Assembly: GCA_902770635.1 (NCBI GenBank) | Contig: CACXTX010000004.1 | Location: 27,075-91,074, forward strand | Direction of reading: 5' to 3' | DNA from: an uncultured Prevotellaceae bacterium | Lineage (GTDB): Bacteria; Bacteroidota; Bacteroidia; Bacteroidales; Bacteroidaceae | DNA length: 64,000 nucleotides | Notes under the pieces: model-generated | What the model was told of the DNA's origin: nothing | Seen by the model: the letters and a program-made list of their open reading frames with translations, nothing else | The model's database searches: none | Translations under genes and position numbers: made by a program | Shown: positions 16,691 to 24,037 of the stretch, piece by piece | How the letters are laid out: each line of letters begins with the position of its first letter | How positions within the stretch are numbered: position 1 is the stretch's first letter

Positions 16691-17494
16691 TTACTGGGGC
16701 TGTTTGCCAATGTAGGCCAAGATACCACCATCAACATAGAGTATATGACCATTGACAGCGTCAGAGGCATGAGAAGCCAGGAAGACTGCGGGGCCACCCA
16801 ACTCAGAAGGATCGAGCCAACGGCCTGCGGGAGTCTTGGCGCAGATGAAACTGTCAAATGGGTGACGGCTTCCGTCTGGCTGACGTTCACGAAGAGGAGC
16901 GGTCTGAGGTGTAGCGATGTAGCCCGGGCCAATACCGTTACACTGAATGTTGTACTCACCATACTCTGAGCAGATGTTGCGGGTCAGCATCTTTAAGCCA
17001 CCCTTCGCAGCAGCGTAGGCAGAAACGGTCTCACGACCCAGTTCCGACATCATCGAGCAGATATTGATAATCTTACCCTCCTTACGCTCCATCATCTCAG
17101 GGATAACAGCACTAGCTACTATGAAAGGAGCTACCAAATCGACGTCAATGACCTGCTGGAACTCTGCACGCTTCATCTCATGCATAGGAATGCGCTTGAT
17201 GATACCAGCGTTGTTCACCAAAATGTCAATCTGACCAACCTCAGCGTGAATCTTCTCAACGAGAGCCTTCACGTCATCCTCCTTCGTTACGTCACATACG
17301 TAGCCGTGTACATTCGTAATACCAGCCTCCTTGTAGTTAGCCAGACCACGCTCCAAAGCAGCCTCGTTGATGTCGTTGAAGATAATGTTCTTAATACCAG
17401 CGGCTACAAATGCCTTTGCAATGTTAAAGCCGATTCCGTAAGATGCACCAGTAATCCAGGCATTCTTACCTTCCAATGAAAATGGATTTGCCAT
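16691..17494 (-). CDS. kduD: SDR-family oxidoreductase, probable 2-dehydro-3-deoxy-gluconate dehydrogenase
   Basis: This is a classical short-chain dehydrogenase of 267 residues. It has the NAD(P) motif TGASYGIG (15-22), NNAG near 90, a catalytic Ser in the INICSM region and YAAAKGG near 160. It lies 13 bases after kduI, so the likely reaction is the reduction of 2,5-diketo-3-deoxygluconate in breakdown of pectin- or glycosaminoglycan-derived unsaturated uronates. The same subfamily is often named gluconate 5-dehydrogenase, which is the main alternative. No lyases or sugar hydrolases for these polymers are nearby. Confidence 0.85.
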   Translation of the reverse strand: MANPFSLEGKNAWITGASYGIGFNIAKAFVAAGIKNIIFNDINEAALERGLANYKEAGITNVHGYVCDVTKEDDVKALVEKIHAEVGQIDILVNNAGIIKRIPMHEMKRAEFQQVIDVDLVAPFIVASAVIPEMMERKEGKIINICSMMSELGRETVSAYAAAKGGLKMLTRNICSEYGEYNIQCNGIGPGYIATPQTAPLRERQPDGSRHPFDSFICAKTPAGRWLDPSELGGPAVFLASHASDAVNGHILYVDGGILAYIGKQPQ

Positions 17495-17507
17495 AATAGT
17501 TTTGTTT

Positions 17508-18350
17508 TTATTTTAAATCAGTAATTTGAAAAAAATCTTGATCTCCGTAATCCAGGTTCTCACCACCCATCCCCCAGATGAAGGTGTAGTTGTGAGTAGC
17601 AGCAGCTGAGTGAATGCTCCATTCAGGCGAAAGCACAGCCTGTTCACCACGCATCCAGATGTGGCGTGTCTCCTGCGGTTCTCCCATCAGGTGGCACACA
17701 GCCTGGTCCTCAGGCAATTCAAAATAGAAATAGGCTTCCATGCGACGCGAATGGACATGAGCAGGCATAGTGTTCCACACAGAACCTGGAGCCAACTCTG
17801 TCATACCCATCTGCAACTGACAGGTTGGTAGCACCTGATTGACCAGCATCTTATTGATATCGCGCTCGTTCGACATCTCCAACGAGCCCATGTGGGCTAC
17901 CACCGCATTCTGTTTATTCACCTTTTTACAAGGATAGGACATGTGAGCCGTTGCCGAGTTAAAGTAGAACTTGGCAGGCTTTTCTGCATCTTTTGAGCAG
18001 AAAACCACCTCGCGGTCACCACTACCTATATATAATGCCTCCTTATAGTCCAAGTCAAACACCTCATCACCAACCTTGATGCAGCCAGCACCACCCACAT
18101 TATATACACCCACCTCACGACGTTGGGTAAAGCAGGGGGCCTTCAATGGGTCAATAGCTTCCAATGTCAGCGCTTCCATCACAGGCATGGCACCTCCCAC
18201 TACGATGCGATCGTACATGGAATAAACCATATTCACCTCATCCTTGGCAAACAGATTCTCAATGAGGAAATCGCGGCGTAAACGCTGGGTGTCGTAGTGC
18301 TTCACATCCTCTGGATGAGCCGCATAGCGTATCTCATAATTTGTCTTCAT
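17508..18350 (-). CDS. kduI: 5-dehydro-4-deoxy-D-glucuronate isomerase
   Basis: KduI isomerises 5-keto-4-deoxyuronate, the product of unsaturated uronide hydrolysis, for entry into the 2-keto-3-deoxygluconate route. The 280-residue protein is a double cupin with a metal site seen in MPAHVHSRRMEAYFYFELP (HxHxxxxEAYFYF), plus a downstream His in WSIHSAAATHNYTFIWGMGGEN. Length and motifs match the family well. It leads a two-gene operon with kduD. A TATCTTTG box at 18395-18388 is the probable promoter, 38 bases before the ATG. Confidence 0.96.
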   Translation of the reverse strand: MKTNYEIRYAAHPEDVKHYDTQRLRRDFLIENLFAKDEVNMVYSMYDRIVVGGAMPVMEALTLEAIDPLKAPCFTQRREVGVYNVGGAGCIKVGDEVFDLDYKEALYIGSGDREVVFCSKDAEKPAKFYFNSATAHMSYPCKKVNKQNAVVAHMGSLEMSNERDINKMLVNQVLPTCQLQMGMTELAPGSVWNTMPAHVHSRRMEAYFYFELPEDQAVCHLMGEPQETRHIWMRGEQAVLSPEWSIHSAAATHNYTFIWGMGGENLDYGDQDFFQITDLK

Positions 18351-18387
18351 ATCAAGTCTTGATTCGTTTTAGTTCGTTTCCAATTTG

Positions 18388-18395
18388 CAAAGATA
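18388..18395 (-). promoter_or_regulatory. kduID promoter -7 element
   Basis: CAAAGATA on the plus strand reads TATCTTTG on the minus strand, upstream of kduI. Confidence 0.6.
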
Positions 18396-18489
18396 ACATT
18401 TTTTTCCGAACTACCAACATAATTGCCTTAGTTTTAATTTAGATTAATAATTAAAGGAACAGAATGACTCAACTACAAGTATTAATTGT

Positions 18490-18555
18490 CACAATTGCTA
18501 CCATTAAGTCTCGCAATTGCTACTATTAAGTCTCGCAATTATTAGTATTAATGTA
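18490..18555. repeat. Three imperfect 22-bp tandem repeats
   Basis: Units at 18490-18511, 18512-18533 and 18534-18555 share the pattern CGCAATTGCTACTATTAAGT. The first two differ at two positions and the third is more diverged. They lie in the 310-base gap between kduI and tRNA-Gln, which otherwise holds only the kduI promoter. Confidence 0.85.
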
Positions 18556-18659
18556 CGGGAACCATGCCGTTGTTTATTCCGTTTACGATGGTTGTCTCAC
18601 CCACGCCCCATAACAAAAACGTAAAAGAGCGACCTCGGATTGAAATCACTCTTTTTACG

Positions 18660-18730
18660 TTGTCCAAGGCGGATTCGAACCACCACAAACAGAACCAAAA
18701 CCTGTTGTGCTACCATTACACCATTGGACA
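18660..18730 (-). tRNA. tRNA-Gln(TTG)
   Basis: On the minus strand the acceptor arms TGTCCAA and TTGGACA pair fully. The anticodon stem ACAGG/TCTGT closes loop TTTTGGT with anticodon TTG, reading CAA. The T-loop TTCGAAT is canonical. The discriminator is A at 18660 and CCA is not encoded. Confidence 0.95.
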
Positions 18731-18748
18731 ATCGCACAAATACGGATG

Positions 18749-18780
18749 CAAAGGTAATCATTTTCTGGCATACAGCCAAA
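18749..18780 (-). promoter_or_regulatory. tRNA-Gln promoter
   Basis: TACCTTTG (18756-18749) with TTTG (18780-18777) exactly 20 bases upstream, on the minus strand, 18 bases before the tRNA. Confidence 0.78.
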
Positions 18781-18786
18781 AAATTT

Positions 18787-18821
18787 AATTAGAAATTAGG
18801 AATTAGTAATTAGAAATTATG
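18787..18821. repeat. AATTAGA-type heptamer array downstream of tyrS
   Basis: Five 7-base units (AATTAGA, AATTAGG, AATTAGT, AATTAGA, AATTATG) in the gap between tyrS and tRNA-Gln. The order ending in AATTATG followed by ATT is the same as in the array at 23909. Confidence 0.92.
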
Positions 18822-18843
18822 ATTACCTTACAAGCCTTATGTG

Positions 18844-20139
18844 TTATCTGACGATGAGCAGATAGTAGTTCTTCTTACCCTTTTGGGCCAGCAGATACTT
18901 ACCGTCAATGAGGTCTTCGGCAGTGACAGGACGATTCTGGTCAGTCAGCTTCTCCTTATTCAGCGATACGCCACCACCCTGCACCATCTTACGCATCTCA
19001 CCCTTCGAAGGGAACACGGGAGCTACTGTAGTGAACAGCTCGATAGCGGGCTGACCCAATTGGTCCTTAGAAACCTCAAACTGAGGCACACCGTCAAACA
19101 CATCAAGGAATGTCTGCTCGTCAAGTTTCTCCAATCCCTCTTTGGTTGACTTACCAAACAGGAGGTTTGAGGCTTCAATAGCAGCATCAAGGGCTTCCTG
19201 AGAGTGTACCATCACAGTTACCTCCTCAGCCAGACGCTTCTGCAGTACACGACGACCAGGATCCTGCTTGTGCTCTTCTACGAGGGCATCAATAACCTCC
19301 TTTTCCAAAGAAGTAAAAATCTTAATATACTTCTCAGCATCGTCGTCGCTGACGTTGAGCCAGAACTGATAGAACTTATATGGTGTAGTACGCTTGGGGT
19401 CAAGCCAGATATTTCCAGACTCTGTCTTACCAAACTTCTTACCGTCGCTCTTGGTAATCAGCGGACAGGTCAGGGCAAAGGCTTCGTTCTCATAGCCCAA
19501 GGTACGACGGATCAGTTCCGTTCCAGTAGTAATGTTACCCCACTGGTCGTTACCGCCTAACTGCAACTTACAGTTCTTGTGCTGATAGAGATAGAGGAAA
19601 TCGTAGCCCTGCAGGAGCTGGTAGGTGAACTCTGTGAAACTGAGACCATCGCGAGCCGTTCCGTTCAAACGCTGCTGCACGCTGTCCTTTGCCATCATGT
19701 AGTTGACGGTGATGTGTTTACCCACTTCACGGGCAAAGTCCAGGAAAGTGAAGTCTTTCATCCAGTCGTAATTGTTCACCATCTCAGCAGCATTAGCATC
19801 CTTAGACTCAAAGTCCAGGAACTTAGAAACTTGTGCTTTGATGCACTCTTGGTTATGACGAAGGGTCTCCTCGTTCAGCAGATTGCGCTCCTGAGACTTA
19901 CCCGAGGGGTCACCAATCATACCAGTAGCACCTCCCACCAGAATGATGGGCTTATGACCACAGCGCTGCAAGTGGCGCAACATCATGATGCCACAAAGGT
20001 GACCGATATGAAGAGAATCAGCCGTGGGGTCGGTACCCAGATAGGCCGTAACCATTTCTTTCTGGAGCAGTTCTTCCGTGCCGGGCATCATCTGAGCCAG
20101 CATTCCGCGCCATTTCAGTTCTTCAACAAAGTTTTTCAT
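18844..20139 (-). CDS. tyrS: Tyrosyl-tRNA synthetase
   Basis: TyrRS charges tRNA-Tyr. The class I HIGH motif is HIGHLCG at about 44-50, and the KMSKS-type motif is KFGKT within [18 protein letters not shown] near 232. A C-terminal S4 RNA-binding domain follows ([11 protein letters not shown] near 388). The 431 residues are normal for this subfamily. It is the last gene of a minus-strand run metK, DUF4271, hemD, rnpA, yidD, tyrS with gaps of at most 37 bases. Confidence 0.97.
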   Translation of the reverse strand: MKNFVEELKWRGMLAQMMPGTEELLQKEMVTAYLGTDPTADSLHIGHLCGIMMLRHLQRCGHKPIILVGGATGMIGDPSGKSQERNLLNEETLRHNQECIKAQVSKFLDFESKDANAAEMVNNYDWMKDFTFLDFAREVGKHITVNYMMAKDSVQQRLNGTARDGLSFTEFTYQLLQGYDFLYLYQHKNCKLQLGGNDQWGNITTGTELIRRTLGYENEAFALTCPLITKSDGKKFGKTESGNIWLDPKRTTPYKFYQFWLNVSDDDAEKYIKIFTSLEKEVIDALVEEHKQDPGRRVLQKRLAEEVTVMVHSQEALDAAIEASNLLFGKSTKEGLEKLDEQTFLDVFDGVPQFEVSKDQLGQPAIELFTTVAPVFPSKGEMRKMVQGGGVSLNKEKLTDQNRPVTAEDLIDGKYLLAQKGKKNYYLLIVR

Positions 20140-20175
20140 ATTCTATATTATATTTATTTTCAATATTATAAGTCC

Positions 20176-20418
20176 CTACGGCACCGGGTCGTAGCCTGAA
20201 CCTCCCCAGGGGTTGCACCTCAAGATGCGCCAGATAGCGAGATAGAGTCCCTTAATCGGCCCATGCTTTATCAATGCTTGGCGGGCATACTCACTACAGG
20301 TAGGAGTAAATCGGCATGAGGGGCCCAGCAATGGAGAGATGACCAACTGATAGAAGCGGATGGGCAACAACAACAGCCAGACAATGCTTTGTGACAACAG
20401 ATGGACTATTGTTCTCAT
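20176..20418 (-). CDS. yidD: Membrane protein insertion efficiency factor YidD
   Basis: YidD helps YidC insert inner-membrane proteins. The 80-residue product carries the family core [17 protein letters not shown] (about 35-51) with the conserved cysteines, and the C-terminal [14 protein letters not shown]. An N-terminal amphipathic or membrane-associated helix precedes it. It overlaps rnpA by four bases, a neighbourhood conserved across bacteria (rnpA-yidD), which supports both calls. Confidence 0.96.
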   Translation of the reverse strand: MRTIVHLLSQSIVWLLLLPIRFYQLVISPLLGPSCRFTPTCSEYARQALIKHGPIKGLYLAIWRILRCNPWGGSGYDPVP

Positions 20419-20831
20419 TTGCCACTCCCCCGCTTTTCGTTTCTTTCGCCTATTCGCTGCATCAGCAATACCAGTTTCCGTTCGACGGACGAAGAAGGTT
20501 CATGCTGGTCAGATAGCCATACACAGGCTATCAGTAATTGCTGGGTGTCAGACAGTGAATTTGTCAGCAGTTCCTTATGACGACGATAGCTTTCACGAAT
20601 CTGCCGTTTCACTCTATTGCGATCAACAGCATGCTTGAAATGCTTCTTGGGAACACTTATCAGCAACTGTACCGAAGCTTCATCTTCCCTGCGTTCTCTC
20701 GTCATATAGACCACTCGTAAGGGGAAAGCCGCCATGGAGTGGCTGCATCCTCCGCCGAAGAGCATCTCTATCAGCTGCCTGCTGACCATGCGCTCTTGTT
20801 TGGGAAACGATGAACGCCCAGCGTTGAGCAT
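20415..20831 (-). CDS. rnpA: Ribonuclease P protein component
   Basis: RnpA is the protein subunit of RNase P, which matures the 5' ends of tRNAs. The RNA-binding signature [18 protein letters not shown] lies at about 79-96 of the 138-residue form. I chose ATG at 20831 ([15 protein letters not shown]), preceded by an unusually good AAAGGAG. An upstream in-frame extension of 15 codons would run into hemD and has no similarity. The gene starts 8 bases after hemD and overlaps yidD by 4. Confidence 0.92.
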   Translation of the reverse strand: MLNAGRSSFPKQERMVSRQLIEMLFGGGCSHSMAAFPLRVVYMTRERREDEASVQLLISVPKKHFKHAVDRNRVKRQIRESYRRHKELLTNSLSDTQQLLIACVWLSDQHEPSSSVERKLVLLMQRIGERNEKRGSGK

Positions 20832-20838
20832 ATCTCCT

Positions 20839-21588
20839 TTATCCTTGTTTCTCCAACAGGTAGTGCTGCAAGGCACTTGTCATAGAAGGATACTTTTCCG
20901 AAGGAGCCTCAAGGTCGAGACGCAGTCCTGCATCCTTCACAGCCTTCGCTGTAGCAGGACCGAAGGTGGCAACGGCAATCTCCCCTTGATTGAAGTTAGG
21001 AAAGTTCTTGGTAAGTGATTCTATACCAGAGGGACTGAAGAAAATCAGCATATCGTAGTCGAATTTCTTCACCTCCTCTGGGGTGAAGTCATTGCTAACA
21101 GTGCGATACATGACACATTCACGATGAACAAGTTTCTTGGCATCAAGCATTTTGGCAATACTGTCATTGTGAACATCGCTCATGGGCACAAGATATTTCT
21201 CCGTCTTATGCTTAGCCATCGTAGGAATCAAGTCGTCAATCTTACCAGTCGTACCAAAGAACACTTTACGCTTACGGTACTGGACATATTTCTGGATATA
21301 GAGTGATATGGTCTCTGTAACACAGAAATACTTCATATCTTCTGGAATGTTGATACGCATCTCCTTAGCCAGCGTGAAATAGTTGTCAATAGCATGGCGA
21401 GATGTGAAAACTACGGCAGTATAGTCAAGGATGTTAACCTTCTGCGCACGAAACTCTTTTGCTGTTATCCCTTCCACCTTGATAAAAGGACGGAATACGA
21501 GTTCAACTCCATATTTTGATGCAATATCATAATACGGTGACTTCTCACTAGATGGTTTTGGTTGTGAAACCAAGATTTTCTTTATCAT
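20839..21588 (-). CDS. hemD: Uroporphyrinogen-III synthase (HemD family)
   Basis: HemD closes and rearranges the linear tetrapyrrole in heme or siroheme synthesis. The 249-residue protein shows the weakly conserved two-domain pattern, including VVFTSRHAIDNYF near 59-71 and LIFFSPSGIESLTKNFP near 181-197. Family sequence conservation is low, so the call also relies on these motifs and gene order (DUF4271-hemD is common in Bacteroidetes). No other heme genes are in the window, and many Prevotella need exogenous heme, so its role could be partial. Confidence 0.85.
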   Translation of the reverse strand: MIKKILVSQPKPSSEKSPYYDIASKYGVELVFRPFIKVEGITAKEFRAQKVNILDYTAVVFTSRHAIDNYFTLAKEMRINIPEDMKYFCVTETISLYIQKYVQYRKRKVFFGTTGKIDDLIPTMAKHKTEKYLVPMSDVHNDSIAKMLDAKKLVHRECVMYRTVSNDFTPEEVKKFDYDMLIFFSPSGIESLTKNFPNFNQGEIAVATFGPATAKAVKDAGLRLDLEAPSEKYPSMTSALQHYLLEKQG

Positions 21589-21595
21589 CGATGTC

Positions 21596-22612
21596 CTAAA
21601 AATTTATTTTCAACATGTTCGCCGTAGCGTTCAAAATACTCCATACAAAAAGTAAAGGAACGATTTCGAGCGCACAAAAGTACAAAATAATTTGCAATTT
21701 AACGACATTTCGACTAAAAAAGATGATAAAGCACTTGTAAAATGTCAGTATTTTAATGATTGTCAACACAACAAGAACATAAACGGAAGCACTTGCAACG
21801 GAAATATCGAAATATCCGTTTATCATCATAATAGGGAACATCAGGATACCCTCAACGGAGGAAATGAACAGGAAAGAGCGCATCCATTGTTTGTTTCTTT
21901 TACTATCAAATAGAACCAGATTGACTATTGTGTAAAGCATAGCTTTCAACAAATAGTAACCCATTATGATGCCCCAATATATCAAGATCAGATAATAGGG
22001 AGAACGGAGAATGTAGGTTTCTCCTATATAATATAAGGTGTAAAAATAGAAAAGCAGCGAAATCAGCAAACTTGCCAACATGACCAGGAAGAACTGGAAG
22101 CGAAACTCTACAGCGGTTTCCGATATTTCTGATGACACATCACGGGAGAAGTAGAAGAAAGACTTGAACTGGTGCAACAAGAAATCCTTCACACTGGAAA
22201 AGGCAACCACAATCATGATAAAGCATAGCAATAGCAGGCCTGTCATCAGATTGTCGGCATGAACAGTATAAGGGACGGGGTCACCCGCAATGCCATTTCG
22301 ACCGCCTTGTAATTCTGGGTGAAAGAGAGTGTCCTTTGAAAAGAAGCCCTCACGGTAATATTGCGGGATATCGACATCCAGCATATTGTGCCCTCTGTCA
22401 TGTCCTGGCAAATGAAGCGTATCGGGCCTGTCGCTCCAATGAATCTCACCGGGCTTGAAATGCGCCTGGATGATAGAGTCCTGTTGGGCAGGAGTGGCAT
22501 CACGAGGCAACCACTTCAACACCTGTGCTGGAGTAAGTTGGCGGTAGGTGGCAACTACCGAATCACCTCCCACCGCCGTAGATTGCTGTTGTATGCTGTC
22601 TGTAACTATCAA
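21596..22612 (-). CDS. DUF4271 membrane protein
   Basis: This 338-residue protein has about eight hydrophobic segments from residue 125 onward (LMTGLLLLCFIMIVVAFSSV, then several more), preceded by a soluble N-terminal part of about 120 residues. The length and neighbourhood (directly upstream of hemD) match the DUF4271 family of Bacteroidetes, whose function is unknown. The start appears to be a TTG at 22612, only three bases after the metK stop; the next in-frame ATG is about 75 codons in and would remove conserved length. Coupling to metK translation is likely. Confidence 0.78.
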   Translation of the reverse strand: MIVTDSIQQQSTAVGGDSVVATYRQLTPAQVLKWLPRDATPAQQDSIIQAHFKPGEIHWSDRPDTLHLPGHDRGHNMLDVDIPQYYREGFFSKDTLFHPELQGGRNGIAGDPVPYTVHADNLMTGLLLLCFIMIVVAFSSVKDFLLHQFKSFFYFSRDVSSEISETAVEFRFQFFLVMLASLLISLLFYFYTLYYIGETYILRSPYYLILIYWGIIMGYYLLKAMLYTIVNLVLFDSKRNKQWMRSFLFISSVEGILMFPIMMINGYFDISVASASVYVLVVLTIIKILTFYKCFIIFFSRNVVKLQIILYFCALEIVPLLFVWSILNATANMLKINF

Positions 22613-22615
22613 CTC

Positions 22616-23875
22616 TTACAAGGCAAATTCACGCTTTATATCCTCTACTCGGTCCAGTTTCTCCCAAGTAAAGAGTTCTACGTCAATGGTCTTCGTCTCG
22701 TGATAACGGCTGGTAAAGGTTTTCCTGACGACCTTATTCTGACGCCCCATGTGTCCATAGGCAGCCGTTTCCAAATACATAGGCTGACGCAGTTTCAAGG
22801 TTCTCTCAATAGCCTTCGGGCGCAAATCGAACAACTTTTCTATGCGTTTAGCTATCTCACCGTCTGTCATGTTCACACGGCTACGGCCATAGGTATTGAC
22901 ATAGATATTCATGGGCTTGGCCACACCGATGGCATAGCTGATCTGTACCAGCATCTCGTCGGCCACTCCTGCGGCCACCATATTCTTGGCAATATGGCGG
23001 GCAGCATAGGCAGCAGAGCGATCTACCTTTGAAGAATCCTTGCCAGAGAAAGCGCCGCCACCGTGGGCACCCTTTCCCCCATAGGTATCGACAATAATCT
23101 TACGGCCTGTCAAGCCCGTATCTCCATGAGGGCCGCCAATGACGAACTTACCCGTCGGGTTGACATAGTACTTAATGTCGTCGCCAAAGAGGGCGAGCAC
23201 CTTCTGTGAATGTATCTTCGACTTAACACGTGGTATCAAGATGTTGATAACATCCTCGCGAATCTTGGCCAGCATGCGCTCATCATCGCTGTCAAACTCA
23301 TCGTGCTGGGTAGATACAACGATGGTATCAATGCGCTCTGGGATGCCGGCATCGCTGTACTGGATAGTCACCTGGCTCTTTGAGTCTGGGCGCAGATAAG
23401 TCATCTCCCTACCCTCTTTGCGTATCTCAGCCAACGTTTGCATGATCAGGTGAGCCAAATCGAGCGAAACGGGCATCAGGCTCTCCGTCTCGTTGGTGGC
23501 ATAGCCGAACATCATGCCCTGGTCGCCTGCACCCTGCTCGTCTTCATCGCCATTATCCACACCGCGATTGATGTCCTCACTCTGCTCATGGATAGCAGTC
23601 AGGATACCACAGGAATTGCCATCAAACTGGTATTCTGCCTTGGTATAACCTATTCTCTTGATTGTATTACGAGCAATGGTCTGCAAGTCGATATAGACCT
23701 CACTCCTTACCTCGCCCATAATAACAACCTGCCCGGTGGTAACAAACGACTCGCAAGCCACACGGGCATGTTCGTCGTAAGCCAGGAACTGGTCTAAGAT
23801 GGCGTCACTTATCTGATCGGCCACCTTATCGGGATGGCCCTCTGAAACTGATTCTGATGAAAACAAATATGACAT
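22616..23875 (-). CDS. metK: S-adenosylmethionine synthase
   Basis: MetK makes S-adenosylmethionine from methionine and ATP. The N-terminus [20 protein letters not shown] holds the catalytic His/Asp, [12 protein letters not shown] lies near 115, and [19 protein letters not shown] near 270. The 419-residue length is typical of Bacteroidetes MetK. I use the ATG at 23875; an ATG 7 codons upstream overlaps the promoter. It is the first gene of the run ending in tyrS. A TACCTTTG box at 23901-23894 supplies the promoter. Confidence 0.97.
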   Translation of the reverse strand: MSYLFSSESVSEGHPDKVADQISDAILDQFLAYDEHARVACESFVTTGQVVIMGEVRSEVYIDLQTIARNTIKRIGYTKAEYQFDGNSCGILTAIHEQSEDINRGVDNGDEDEQGAGDQGMMFGYATNETESLMPVSLDLAHLIMQTLAEIRKEGREMTYLRPDSKSQVTIQYSDAGIPERIDTIVVSTQHDEFDSDDERMLAKIREDVINILIPRVKSKIHSQKVLALFGDDIKYYVNPTGKFVIGGPHGDTGLTGRKIIVDTYGGKGAHGGGAFSGKDSSKVDRSAAYAARHIAKNMVAAGVADEMLVQISYAIGVAKPMNIYVNTYGRSRVNMTDGEIAKRIEKLFDLRPKAIERTLKLRQPMYLETAAYGHMGRQNKVVRKTFTSRYHETKTIDVELFTWEKLDRVEDIKREFAL

Positions 23876-23893
23876 AGTTACGAATTTTGCGTG

Positions 23894-23901
23894 CAAAGGT
23901 A
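23894..23901 (-). promoter_or_regulatory. metK operon promoter -7 element
   Basis: TACCTTTG on the minus strand, 18 bases before the metK ATG. The AATTAGA array starts 8 bases further upstream, in the -33 region. Confidence 0.65.
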
Positions 23902-23908
23902 CAAAAAA

Positions 23909-23943
23909 AATTAGAAATTAGAAATTAGGAATTAGAAATTATG
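23909..23943. repeat. AATTAGA heptamer array, left arm
   Basis: Units AATTAGA, AATTAGA, AATTAGG, AATTAGA, AATTATG. With the mirror array at 23997-24031 it forms an inverted repeat of about 31 bp with 2 mismatches around a 53-base centre. Confidence 0.93.
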
Positions 23944-23996
23944 ATTTGTTTAATTGCCGATCGTATCATTGAACAGCCTCTGCGCTTGGCAGTAAT

Positions 23997-24031
23997 CACA
24001 ATTACTAATTCCTAATTTCTAATTCCTAATT
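23997..24031. repeat. AATTAGA heptamer array, right arm (inverted)
   Basis: Units CACAATT, ACTAATT, CCTAATT, TCTAATT, CCTAATT. This is the reverse complement of the 23909 type and ends seven bases before the M16 peptidase stop codon. Confidence 0.93.
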
Positions 24032-24037
24032 CTTGGT

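Noticed and set aside
16691-18350. Polysaccharide utilisation locus around kduI-kduD
   Set aside because: No SusC/SusD pair, lyase or glycoside hydrolase lies within several kilobases, so only the two catabolic genes are supported.
18490-18555. CRISPR-like array
   Set aside because: The units are directly adjacent with no spacers and there are no cas genes.
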